Below the pieces are notes generated by a model. It was not told the origin of the DNA and did not search any database. It saw nothing but the letters and a program-made list of their open reading frames with translations. Shown piece after piece: positions 45,245 through 57,054 of a stretch of DNA of 64,000 nucleotides (positions are counted from its first letter, which is position 1; each line of letters opens with the position of its first letter). The DNA comes from Siphonodentalium dalli (taxonomy: Eukaryota; Mollusca; Scaphopoda; Gadilida; Siphonodentaliidae), in contig CP136068.1 in NCBI GenBank assembly GCA_032622095.1, positions 130,147,989 to 130,211,988 of the forward strand, given 5' to 3'. Both the position numbers and the translations under genes were made by a program.

Positions 45245-46797
45245 CGTAATCAGCAACTAAACAAATTCTTAGAATAGTTATGACCCCCCCCCCACATATC
45301 TCACCCAAACGGCAGCAATTTGGCGTCTTTAAATCACTTATATTCCTCGTATCATAGAGAAGAATAATATATCAATTTGGTGGAAATCTGCGCTAAAAAT
45401 ATCGCCATATCACGGAGGTGATTATATATGCGTTTGTTGGAAATCGGCGACAAAACTATTTCACCATATTTTTTAAATTTTGCCGACCTCCCCCTTTTCT
45501 TCCCCTGACACCAACAGCGTCACTTAGACAATTTTAACCCGCACCATTATCTTCCTTGTGACCTTGTAAAAAGTTAACCCTCTTATAACGCCTTGGTGCC
45601 ATCTCGATTGCACACACTAAAGATATTTTTTATCAGTTTTGGTGACCCTCCCGTCCCTATTTTGGACTCAAGCGGTGTCACTTTTGTCACCGTTAAACCA
45701 CACACTTAGACTCATTATAGATTAGAGATGCATATATATAAAATTGGTGAAAATTGGCGAGTATACAAATTCGTATCAAATTCAAGGTCCCCATATCTCT
45801 CACTCAGAGGGCACCAAGTTGGTGTATCTAAACCACACAATAAGATTCCTCGTATCACGGAGAAGAATATGTATTAATCTGGTGGAAATCGGCGATAAAC
45901 ATATTGTTATAATTTTTTGTGTCCCTCTCACCTCTATACACCACCTACTCAAATGACCCCACTTGTGACATCATTAAACCACACAATTACACTTATGATA
46001 TCATGGAGATTATTATTTATATGTTTGGTGCTAATCGGCGACTAAAACTTTTTTTTATCAAATTTTTGGTGCCCACCCCTCCCCTCCCTTTCTCTCACCA
46101 AACAGCATCAATATGGCGTCTTTAAATCACACGATTAGATTCCTCGTATCGTGGATAAGAACGTGTATCAATTTGGTGGAAATTGGCGCTAAAAATATTA
46201 TGTATCAATTTTAGTGCCCCTCCCCCTTTCAGTGCACCCCTGACTCGAATGAGGTCACATTTGACAGATTTAAGCCACACCATTAGACTCCTCATACCAT
46301 GGGGATGATTTTGTATAAGTGTGGTGGCAATCGGCGACTAAACCCATTCTTATCAAATTAAGTGCCCACCCCCAATCTAACGACAACAATTTGGCATTGT
46401 TAAATCGCACAATTAGATTCCTTGTATCATGAAGAAGAATATATATCAATTTGGTGGAAATCGGAGCTAAAATTCTAAAATTAGTTTGATCAATTTTGGT
46501 GCCCCCCCTCTCATTCCGTGCATCACTGACTCTAACGACGCCACTTTTGCCATTAAACCACACCATTAGATTCTTCATATCATGGGGATGTTTATATGTA
46601 AGTTTCGTGACAATCGGCGACAAAAATTCTGCCCCTCCCTATTTTCTGCCCCTGACAACAACGGCGTCACTTTAGAAAATTCTAACCCCCACCATTATCT
46701 TTCTCGTAAAAAGTTACGCATAGTAGACCCCTTTGGTATCATCTAGATGGTCCCCTGTGAATTTCTATAGAACACAGACAGACAGACAGACATTCGC
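45245..46797. repeat. Satellite block in Helitron unit 1, duplication copy 2
   Basis: Near-identical tandem copy of 43,683-45,244. The junction is at CATTCGC|GTAATCAGCAAC, where the CAGA-repeat end of copy 1 meets the start of copy 2. Differences are mainly C-run length, CAGA number and a few bases near 46,375. Confidence 0.85.
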
Positions 46798-47559
46798 AAA
46801 TATAGATATACTAGCAGGGTTACCCGGCGTTGCCCAGGTTAATGTATGCTGTGGATATTTGTTGGGAATAGAGAATGCTCTTGCTTAAAGTGTTATACGT
46901 TTTCTCATAAATTGTATATTCAAATAGCATCACAATTACAGTCATGGAATATAAGCAGTGGCTCACCTTGTCAATTGTCATTCTGTTTATCGCGATTAAT
47001 CCGTTCCACCAATAATGAAGTATTTATTTATTTACAACTGCGTATACATTAGACGTTATAATATGATACATGAACATCATAAACACATTAGTTCGATAAA
47101 AGATGATAATTGGGTTTTACATATTGAGATGTATCAATCAATCTAGTGGGTTGGACTAAGATCTCGAGGACACCTGGCTATCATATATCCATGAAGATAC
47201 AGATGTTTCAAAGAAATTTCCAGGTGCTCCTCTGTTCATGGTGCTATATATTGGCTAAATATTCTTAGTTTAAACGAAATGTTGCTGCGCATATATATCA
47301 GCTACATGTGCCAGGCACAGAGCGATATTTTGAGTTGTTTATGTCAGTCGATGAGTCTGTTCTAAAACCCTTGTCAGATGTCAGTATTGGTAGGATCCTG
47401 AAAAGTCTTGTGCTACTAACTGCATTGTCTTGTATATCAGAAGAAACTATATTTGACTGCACACTGTGACCACTATTTTTGAACAGGCCTTCTATATCTC
47501 TTGACAAATTGTAACTTTTTGTGGAAACTGTATTGAATGAAACAGACTAAATTTTGTTA

Positions 47560-48274
47560 TCTATTATATATTTTGAAAGATCTGTGTGTGTGTGTGTGTA
47601 TATCTGTGTGTAATCGATAGACTCGAAAACGGCCCAGCCGATTTCGATGAAACTTGGTATGTGGGGGTATTTTCGGGTCAGGAGTAACATAGGCCTATTG
47701 ATTTTCAGATCCGAGGTCAACTTTTCACGTGCCGAGGTCAAATCTGTTTTTACGCCGTTTTGCGCTAATATATTTCTGTTCGGTGCTCACAAATCGATTC
47801 GATATAGCGCGAATAATATATTGCCAGTCATATAATTTGCACGGTTAGAATCTGTGTCGCTTCATCTTTCCAATGATGTATCACACGCCTGTGTACGTTT
47901 AAAGTTTCTACCTTAATTATCGGGAAGAACGCAGGACCATGCTTCGCTCACCGAAAATAATCGTAAATATATTACGCCATCAACATATCGTGACGTGATC
48001 GCGTTAACTCTTAACCGGCCGATGTCGCGTTAACTCATCACCGGCCGAGGTATCCGCAAATGACATTTGGCTATATATCTCGCAAACGGGTGGAGCTATC
48101 GACTTGAAATTTGGTATGTGAATGTATCTTGCCCCGGATACGAATTTTATCGGGTCGCCGAGCCCATGCGACGCCAGCTTCGCGCATGCGCAGACCAGAT
48201 CTCGGAAACGGGTGGAGCAATCGACTTGAAATTTGGTTTTTGAATAGCCCGGACGAAGTCGGGTCACCTTCTAG
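47560..48274 (+). mobile_element. Nested Helitron, first copy (715 bp)
   Basis: Starts TCTATTATATATTTTG after an A and ends in a 3' hairpin (CCCGGAC-GAA-GTCGGG, one bulged G) followed by TCACCTTCTAG. It contains a GT microsatellite, CTCGAAAACGGC and a GAGGTCAACTTTTCACGTGC block. It has no coding capacity. Confidence 0.8.
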
Positions 48275-49003
48275 TCTATTATATATTTTGGAAGATCTGT
48301 CTGTGTGTGTGTGGTGTGTGTGTGTGTGTGTGTTCGCGATGAACTCGAAAACGGCCGACCCGATTTCGATGAAACTTCGTATGTGAGGGTACTATCGGTC
48401 GGGAAGTGGCATAGGCATATTAATTTTCAGATCCGAGGTCAACTTTTCACGTGCCGAGGTCAAATCTGTTTTTACGCCGTTTTGCGCTAATATATTTCAG
48501 TTCGGTGCTCACAAATCGATTCGATATAGCGCGAATAATAAATTGCCAGTCATATAATTTGCACGGTTAGAATCTGTGGCGCTTCCTCTTTCAAATGATG
48601 TATCACACGCCTGTGTACGTTTAAAGTTTCTACCTTAATTATCGGGAAGAAAGCAGGACCATGCTTCGCTCATCGAAAAACATTCGGTAAATATATTACG
48701 CCGTCAACGATCGTGACGTGGTCGCATTTAACTCTTAACCGGCCGATGTCGCGTTAACTCATCACCGGCCGAGGTATCCGCAAATGACATTGGGCAATAT
48801 ATATATATCTCGGAAACGGGTGCTCTATCGACTTGAAATTTGGTATGTGAATGTATCTTGCCCCGGATACGAATTATATCGGGTCGCCGAGCCCGTGCGA
48901 CGCCAACTTCGCGCATGCGCAGACCAGATGTCGGAAACGGGTGGAGCTATCGACTTGACATTTGGTTTTTGAATAGCCCGGACGAAGTCGGGTCAGCTTC
49001 TAG
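48275..49003 (+). mobile_element. Nested Helitron, second copy (729 bp)
   Basis: Begins TCTATTATATATTTTGG directly after the CTAG of the first copy and ends CCCGGACGAAGTCGGGTCAG plus CTTCTAG, followed by T. Head-to-tail Helitron pairs with no spacer are expected of rolling-circle transposition. Confidence 0.8.
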
Positions 49004-51025
49004 TTATATATATGCAATCCTCTGACGGTTCGAGGTCTCTCAGTTTGCACGATTATATGTATCTCTTCAATAGAATGATAAATATACGTTTAATGCTTCT
49101 TCTTTTGCTAGCTCATTGTGTGAATGCCTTGATTGCCATTCCCATATAAATATGAATGTTAAGAAGATATAATTGTTCAAGTGACTTATGTGGGTCACCA
49201 TATGTCGGGATTGTGAAATGTGAACGCCCAACTACTTAAAATGATATGGAGATGGCCTGGAGGCTGGTGACTGTATATAACTTATATGTGGATATCGGCG
49301 AATAGCAATCTTATCAATGATAGTGCATATCCGCTCGCCATCCGTGACGCAAACGACACCAAATGTGATTTAATTCATGGTATATCATTAGAGAAAAACG
49401 TGTATGAATTTGGTGGAATTTGGTTTATTAAATCAATTGTTGATGCAACGCTGACTTGAACAACGCCATATTGCGAAGGTGATTATGTATTCGTTTGGTG
49501 GAAATCAGCGACAAAACTATTTCACCATATTTATTTTAATTTCCCCTCCCACCAACAGCGTCATTTTAGAAAATTTTAACCCGCACCATTATCTTCCTTG
49601 TAAAAAGTTACCCCTCTTAGAACGCCTTGGTGCCATCTCGATTGTACCGCGTGAAGTTATATATAGAACGCACACAGACAGACAAAAAGACAGACAGACA
49701 GCACGATTTTATTTCTTGTATCATTTGAGAAGAACGTGTCTGAATTTGATGGTAATTGGTACTAAAAATATTTTGTATCAGTTTTGGTGACCCTCCCGTC
49801 CCTATTTCGGACTCAAGCTGCACACACTAAGACTCATTAGAGATTAGAGATGCATATATATGAAATTGGTGAAAATTGGCGTGTATGCAAATTCGTATCA
49901 AATTTAAGGTCCCCATATCTCTCACCCATAGGGCACCAATTTGGTGTATCTAAACCACACGATAAGATTCCTCGTATCACGGAGAAGAATATGTATCAAT
50001 CTGGTGGAAATCGGCATTAAACATATAGATATAATTTGTTCGGTCCCTCTCATCTCTATACACCACTGACTCGAATGGCCCCACTTGTGACATCCTTAAA
50101 CCACACGATTACACTCCTGATAATCATGAAGATGATTGTTTATAAGTTTGGTGATAATCGGCGACTAAACAATTTTTGTTATCAAATTTGGTGCGAATCC
50201 CTCCCCTCTCCATCTCTCACCCAAACAGCACCACTATGGCGTCTTTAAATCACGATTAGATTCCTCGTATCATGGATAAGAACGTGTATCAATTTGGTGG
50301 AAATTGGCGCTAAAAAAATTATGCATCAATTTTGGTGCCCCTGTCCCTTTCAATGCAACCCTGACTCGAATGAGGCCACATTTGACAGATAAAAGCCACA
50401 CCATTAGACTCCTCATACCATGGGGATGATTTTGTATAAGTGTGGTGGCAATCGGCGACTTATTATCAAATTTAGTGCCCACCCCTCCCAATCTCTCATC
50501 CAAAAACAACAGTTTGGCGTTGTTAAATCGCATAATTAGATTCCTTGTATCATGAAGAAGAATATATATCAATTTGGTGGAAATCGGCGCTAAAATTAGT
50601 TTTATCAATTTTGGTGCCCCTCTCCCCTTCCGTTCATCCCTGACTCAAACGACGCCACTTTTGACATATTTAAACCACACCGTTGGATTCTTCATATCAT
50701 GGGGATGATTATATGTAAGTTTCGTGGCAATCGGCGACAGAACAATCTGCCCCCCCCCCCTTCCGGCACCCCTGACGCGAACGGCGCGACTTTTGCCATA
50801 TTTAAACCACGCCATTAGATTCCTCATATTATGGGGATGATTATATATAAGTTTGGTGGCAATCGGCGACAATTTTTTTTTCTGCGCTCCCCCTTTTCTG
50901 CCCCCGACAACAACGGCGTCACTTTAGAAAATTCTAACCCCGACCATTATCTTTCTCGTAAAAAGCTACTCCTAGTAAACCCCTTTGGCATCATATAGAT
51001 GGTACCCTGTGAATTTATATAGAAC

Positions 51026-51076
<51 letters not shown>

Positions 51077-51090
51077 TTCGCAAATATAGA

Positions 51091-51274
51091 TATAGATAAA
51101 GAAGATAAAGATAATACATGTACATTGAATTAGTTGCACTATATTTACACCGCGATTATGATGAAATGGCATTCTAATGGTGCACCTTCCTTTGATTACA
51201 AAATACTGACAGATGAGTGGGTTTCTCGGGGCATGAAGTTCAACAAATGAACTAAGTTTCTTAAGCTCATTGTC
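51091..51274. other. Short unique spacer
   Basis: No supported feature between the Helitron array and the TTAA-flanked MITE. Confidence 0.3.
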
Positions 51275-51278
51275 TTAA

Positions 51279-51870
51279 AGGGGTACTGTACGCCATTTTC
51301 AATAAATTCCCGGTGATAACAACGATCTATTATCGATACTATATAGAAATATAAGTAATTTGAGTCGAAGATGTATTCTGTAAACGCTCAGGTTAATAGG
51401 CTATCTTAAAATTTAATAATTTAAAAGTTAATAATTTAATATAAATTGATTTTATAGCTCCAGCCATAAAATGGCGTCTCTTAAAATTCGAATTTCCGTG
51501 TACAAAACGTAATCAAATTATAATTGAGGGATACTGGATTAGGAAAACAATTGCACACACGATCGTTTGAAACATTATGCTTATACGGGGAGAAAACCCA
51601 AGCCACTCATTGACTAGCGACGGTACACTAACTTAAATGAGTATATGGGACTACTAAGCATATAATATAATGTTTATTTGATTCATTTGGTTGAAAACTT
51701 TACAAAAATTACTCGACAACGACAATTTGTATTTTTGCATTCCGGTAAATTTGCCATCCGTAACAATACTTCGTACTCAACAGACTTTCAAAAAATGGAA
51801 AAGTTGTTACCTTATTCTCCGACTCGGGGATTATAGAAACCAACAACAACATCTTGGGTACAGTACCCCT
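51279..51870. mobile_element. TTAA-flanked MITE (piggyBac-like), 592 bp
   Basis: AGGGGTACTGTAC at 51,279 is inverted at the end (GTACAGTACCCCT, 51,858-51,870). TTAA lies directly outside both ends (51,275-51,278 and 51,871-51,874). TTAA duplication with short inverted repeats is typical of piggyBac-type and also Kolobok elements. The open frame at 51,691-51,894 has no transposase motif. Confidence 0.7.
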
Positions 51871-52043
51871 TTAACATTTCCTCCAAATATATGATCAAAA
51901 ATCCAATATCTTCTGCACTTGTGTCGTCAGAACACCCCCAATGAATAACATTCCGGTCCAGTGTATACGTATATAACTGAATGGGACAATTCATTTAGGA
52001 ATTAAAGGGACATACACTCAAAATAACTGTCTTTTTCTTTCAG

Positions 52044-52525
52044 ACTCAGTCTTAACAACACCAACAGCAAAGAGAGTATTTATATCCGGTGTGACCAAGG
52101 ATAGCGGTGACAAGAATGAAATCACCAAAATTTATGAACGAATTACTGAAGCACTCATTGATAACGGGCATCGCTGCGTTGGACCAATGGGAGATATGCA
52201 CCAGTCAGCGAAGGACAAATATATATATTCTGATAAGGAATTCGTTAGCTGCGATAAATATTTATTCTTTCTGGTCGGCAATTGCCTTGAGAAGAATAGA
52301 ACCCTCGAATTGCAGCTTCTAATATCATTGATCAAGTGTCACGAAAGGCAGCAGATAGATATCATCATAGTTATGCATAAAACATTTAAACTGAAGGATT
52401 TACCTGATAATCCACTGATATCAGAGAAAATGTGTATTGTGATGTATAGGCATGATCTTGCTAGCAGCGTAGTGGATCATGTTAATGGTGAGTTGTTAGG
52501 CCTACAACGGCAATGTCTCCGGTAA
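52044..52525 (+). CDS. Terminal exon, nucleoside-phosphate hydrolase/deoxyribosyltransferase-like domain
   Basis: A strong acceptor (GTCTTTTTCTTTCAG, ending 52,043) precedes an open frame that runs to TAA at 52,523-52,525. The exon encodes about 160 residues. It starts with a beta strand (KRVFISGVTKD), then YERITEALIDNGH. Next come YSDKEFVSCDKYLFFLVGNC and RTLELQLLISLIKC, then a strand IDIIIVMHK. The order (strand, YERI helix, D/E helix ending in CDKYLFFLV, then an LE-helix) matches the DNPH1/nucleoside 2-deoxyribosyltransferase fold, where that Glu is catalytic. The assignment is by eye. The upstream exons are not visible. A MITE lies 170 bp upstream and a foldback element starts within 40 bp downstream. 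Confidence 0.5.
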
Positions 52526-53499
52526 CGGAGGTAGAACACCAGAACAAATACATAATATGTCTTTATGATCAGTTTCTGCTGGTTGGATCTGGTTGAGAAT
52601 TGTGACTTTATTTTATATTTAGCATGTTAACGGACCATATGAAATATGAAATATGCCATTCGTGGGGTCCCCACCCTTCTGTTCACTCAAAAATTCGATG
52701 TTACAACGAGGTATAACATTTCACCATTGGGATTCTAGTCATATTTCATCAAGAAATGCATTCTATTTCGTATGGATATTCAAACTCAGTGGTACCAAAC
52801 TTGTCACTTTGGATCAAAATGGCTGCCAAAATGGCGGCCAGAATATGGAAAATGGTAAATATTGTCCCAGCGTGAATTGCAACCGCTTACACGCTGTGAT
52901 TGATACACATAATTGACTATTCTGTCTTATATACATTGAATACTAACATAGCTCATGCACTTTGGTCAATTGTTACTATTTTAACTACTGATATTACCAG
53001 AATTATTTGAAATTTTCTGTCATAAGCTTGATATCAACATCGGCAAAAAATCACTGTTGGTATCAAAGGTGTTTATTATTTTGATATGTGTTAAATGTGT
53101 CACACTGAGGTGTTTTAGACAAATACTCAAGATAGCTTGAAAAATGGCAACAACATTTGGTAAAAAGTTGATTTGTCACATATATTCCGAACAGTATTCT
53201 CTGAAGTTCCGAAAAGGTAGAAAATTGTGACTCACTGGGCTATTAAACATGCTGCTTAATCAACTAAATGTTCTATGCTGGTTGTCACAGTACCTTATGA
53301 GACATGACAAGTTAATGTTAAGGGGTGCAGTATTGATTTTGCCGAAAACTTCTTTTGGGATTCTGTCCATGTTTTTGAGCGGAACTGGGCAGAACGTTGA
53401 AACGGAACTGAGACTACTCTGGCCCATTAGCATCAACAATGGTCAACTTAATATAGTGTGTACGTATGTTGACTGTATATTCATAGGTGAGATGCGTAG

Positions 53500-54010
53500 G
53501 TACACAGTGAATCATTGTATTGATGAATTATGTGAATAGTTGTACAGTGTGTGGCTATATGGCCATGTATGGGGTGTCCATTGTGAGATGTATACATGTA
53601 TATAAGCCGTAATGGGTAGCTGTATGGTCCTATGTGAGGTGAATAGGTATATATTGATTGGCTGTCTTTTCATTGAAGTGGTGTTTAACGACAGTAGCTG
53701 CATTGTCCATATGTGTGTTTTTATGTATATATGGAGTGACTGTGTGGTCATGGGTGGGATGTACATGTGTACATTGGGTGGCTGTATTGTCATAGGTGGG
53801 TGTACATGTATACATGTGTTGGCTGTATGGTAATGGATGGGATGTATGGCAAAATAGGGAGCGGTTGTATGGTTATGAGTAATGTGTATATGTGTGCATG
53901 GACTGACTACGGTAATTGTTGTTGAAGGGCATATGCATACCTTGAGTACAATTTGATGGTCATTGGCGGGTTTGTTTGTATAGTGAGTGCCCTTATGGTC
54001 ATGGGTGGGA
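53500..54010. repeat. 42-bp minisatellite, second locus
   Basis: About twelve diverged units of the same family as 16,640-18,480. Again frames are open on both strands (for example 53,512-54,069, minus), with a His/Thr-rich 14-residue period. Confidence 0.75.
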
Positions 54011-54775
54011 TGTAATCCGACGGCGGCCACGTTTCTTTGAGAATTCACACCAAAATGACTCGTTCCCATCTACATGTCAATGTAAACATCCATGACAAAT
54101 TTAATGATGATCAGATCGATAAACACTACTTCTTCTAGCCCATGCTAAAGCATGCAATTTTGAAATCCAAGATGGCTGCCAGCGGCCATGTTGTTATGCA
54201 AATGAGCCCAAAATGATTCGTTCCCATCTAGACGCCAATGTCATCATGTATCAAAAAGTTCATGATGATCAGTGCATCGGTACGGTCATGTAATAAACAT
54301 GTAATCAGCAGCTATGTTCGAAATTATAAACGGTACTTTTATGCTATCCGTCTTCGGATCATAGTTTTAAAGTTTCCGCATATTTCGGTACTAGTTCCGC
54401 TACTTCGATTCTAAAACAGGTGATGGAGATGTTGCAAATTTGTGTTCGTTGGTGAATTTACAATACATTACCGAAATAAAGTGAGGTTCTCGAAGAACTG
54501 GAAAAATATACCTATGGAATGTTGTAGATTGTCATCTAAGGTGTAAGAGGTACCAACAGTTTTTAGTGAAAATATATTTTTTGTAGGAATACAGTTGAGT
54601 TCAAATTGGGTGGCAACAATATTTTGTTTCGTTCATTCCGTAACCTATGGTCCCGGTGGTGGTTCCGCCAATAAAAGAGGGGTTTTGACCAAATTCAAAG
54701 CTCCTGTGATGGGAGCCATCGACTTTGAACAATTATCGATGAAAACATTGTATGTGCAATATGAAGGAGACGGTA
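54011..54775. other. Sequence interrupting foldback element 2
   Basis: Contains two diverged copies of a block with AAAATGACTCGTTCCCATCT (54,052) and AAAATGATTCGTTCCCATCT (54,212), plus CCAAGATGGCTGCCAGCGGC near 54,164. The plus-strand frame at 54,595-54,795 has no recognisable motif. It is probably a dispersed repeat inserted in the element. Confidence 0.4.
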
Positions 54776-55345
54776 TTCCTGACAATAGTTTATAAGCTAA
54801 TCGATTTTGATGCTAATGTCCAGAGTAGCCACATAATATGAACCCTCTCAGTTCCATGTACACGTTCGGTCCATTTCCGTCCAAAAACATGGACAGAATC
54901 CCGAAAGGAGTTTTCGGCAAAATCATTACTGCATCCCATAAAATGAATGTGTCATGCCTCATAAGGTACTGGGACACAAGAATATAACATTTAGTTGCCA
55001 GTTGATTAAGTAGCATGCTTAATAACCAATTGAGTCACAATTTGCTACATTTTTGAACAGCAGAGAATAATGTTCGGAATATATAGGACAAATCAACTTT
55101 TTTATCAAATTTGGTTGCCATTTTGAGTAAATTTGTCTAAAACACCGCAGTGTGACACATTTAAGACAGATAAACAATAATGTTCATATTTCAAATTTCA
55201 TTGCTCCTGTGGTCAGTTAACATGGTAAATAAAAAAAAGTCACATTTATCAACCAGTTCCAAACAGCAGAAACTGATCCTGAAGATATCAGTAAAAAACG
55301 TAACATTTCCACTTCCGGCCGCCATTTTTGGTGCCGTATTGGACG

Positions 55346-56940
55346 GGGAGTTTCACTTTTGACATGTAAAGGCGATGTTATGTCTTAGCTTCACAAAAAG
55401 TATACTTGTGTATACATATAACAAGAGTTTCTCATTGTAATTACATCAAACTGACTTAACGGGAAATGGCAGCCATCTTGGACGCAATTTTGACTAACAA
55501 AAAATGCTCAAAGCGGATTTTAAAATTGTACAAAAATAAATTTAGTCAAAATTTGTTCTTTGTTGACCCTAAATTTGAGTTTATCGACCATACTATTAGT
55601 AGAGTCGCCTATGTCAGATTTTGGGTTCACGTTGGAAAATCATGAACAAATATAGAGACCATGCTCATGAGCCAGTATATGGTCTCTAATTCAGAAAAAA
55701 ACAATTGTTAGACTCCCTGGGGTCGCGACTGGGTGGTCTGATGACGTCACAAAGATGGCCTCCATGCTAATTTTCTTAAGTTTGCTATTGTTGGATTTCA
55801 TGATAAAAATATAATTGTGATATAAAATATATGGCAATCCTATTGTACAGTGTATGGTGTGACGCCATGTCATATATTTGTATGTAAAAATTTGTCCTCT
55901 CAATCAAAGATGGACGCCAAAATGGCGACCGGAAGTGAGAAAATTGGTAATTTTCCATACATGTCACCTACATCATTTCGGATTGTATCGAACTGGTGAC
56001 GATTAGGGAATATACCATTCATCAATCTTGATAACAAATCACTTATGCGTCACACTAGTTGATTTTTTTTTCTTGGATCGTATTTTCCAAATGCGATTAT
56101 TTAAATGATTTGTTTTGGAATTTTCTGACTATTTCCTCAGCTGATTTCCTTAAAAAAAATTGAAGGAATCGGTGATGTAAATGAGTAGGATCATTACATA
56201 AGGTATTTACATCTAAGTGGATCCAAGCACTGTCAACTTAATCAAAGATGGCTTCCAAGATGGCGGCCATAATACGATTTTACGCAAATCTTACTCTTTC
56301 ACCCAATTACGTTTCTGTCACGCAGAAAATGTTTTGGCCTCGCGAGGTGACTGCCATGTGTTAAAATAAAACAATGTTTGATACTCTTATTTACACGTAC
56401 AACTTATTATGTGCGAAAATTAACATCAACTGTAGATTATAATACACCACAATGACCGTAAGATGTCACTCTTTCCGATAAATATAGCATTCTGTGTTGA
56501 AATGTATGATAAAGTCCATTAAAATTGACCAAAATCCGACTACTGGATATGTGCGTAAATCCGATATAGAGAGGTTTACGCAGAAGTTTTCTAGCTCAAA
56601 ATACTGACCAAGTTCGATTTTTGATTCCGCCCGCCAATTCCCGCCAATTTTGACAAGAGTTATGGCCCTTAGATGGAATTACCACGGTCGTATTTTGTTA
56701 CGCCCGTGCGATGCTATTGTAGCGTGACGGGGAGAGGGGTATGTAAAGGATGTACCACTGGGCCGAGTGAAACCCTAAATGATAGAACCCGACACGTACA
56801 ATAAGGAAGTATATTGAAATGCTGCAACTATTGGTAGAGTGGACACATAATTTACTACATTGGGAATAACTGGTCAACTCGTTACACTTGCTATGCACGT
56901 CCCAATTGCTAAGCTGAGGTCTGTCTGATAATAACGTTAA
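55346..56940. other. Repeat-derived sequence rich in AAGATGGCGGCC-type motifs
   Basis: No gene. Motifs resembling the foldback arms recur: ATGGCAGCCATCTTGGACGC near 55,466, AAAGATGGACGCCAAAATGG at 55,906, TGGCGACCGGAAGTG at 55,924-55,938 and CCAAGATGGCGGCC near 56,255. At 56,490-56,670 words resembling the 5,681 array appear (GAGTTATGGCCCTTAG). Confidence 0.45.
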
Positions 56941-57054
56941 ATTGATTGGTAATTGCGTGTCAGCGTATTATGGCCTTTGACATTGCCGAAGGACCACATG
57001 GGTGGCATGGGTTCTCTCACATAGCGGCATTACCCGAGTGACCGTGGATAAGTG

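Larger units (their letters stand above)
42364..46806 (-). mobile_element. Non-autonomous Helitron, unit 1
   Basis: On the minus strand it starts TCTATATTTGCGAATGTCTG and ends GGGTAACCCTGCTAG, with the 3' hairpin CCTGG-GCAACG-CCGGG (one G-T pair) 12 nt before CTAG. The 5' neighbour is A (46,807) and the 3' neighbour is T (42,363), the A/T target of Helitrons with no duplication. No Rep/helicase is present. The 5' half is filled by a tandem satellite of about 145-bp monomers and includes a 1.56-kb duplication. A second unit follows head to tail after four bases. Confidence 0.75.
46811..51090 (-). mobile_element. Non-autonomous Helitron, unit 2
   Basis: Same ends as unit 1: CTAG at 46,811-46,814 (3' end) and TC at 51,090-51,089 (5' end), flanked by T and A on the minus strand. 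Without the nested Helitron pair its length is about 2.84 kb, close to unit 1 without its tandem duplication (about 2.88 kb). The satellite region is at about 49,400-51,075 and ends in a CAGA run at 51,026-51,075. Confidence 0.75.
52564..55345. mobile_element. Foldback-type element 2
   Basis: Second copy of the family at 15,278-20,330. The left arm (52,564-53,455) matches 15,618-16,600. The minisatellite core (about 53,500-54,010) uses the same GTATATATGGAGTGACTGTG units. The right arm (about 54,776-55,345) matches 18,590-19,640. The outer part of the left arm is missing, and about 760 bp of other sequence lies between core and right arm. Landmarks include TTTGGATCAAAATGGCTGCC at 52,800 and TTCTTTTGGGATTCTG at 53,349. 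Confidence 0.7.

Noticed and set aside
44183-46125. Pairs of identical 68-70-codon ORFs
   Set aside because: They are identical only because the 1.56-kb satellite block is duplicated; not shared with Helitron unit 2.
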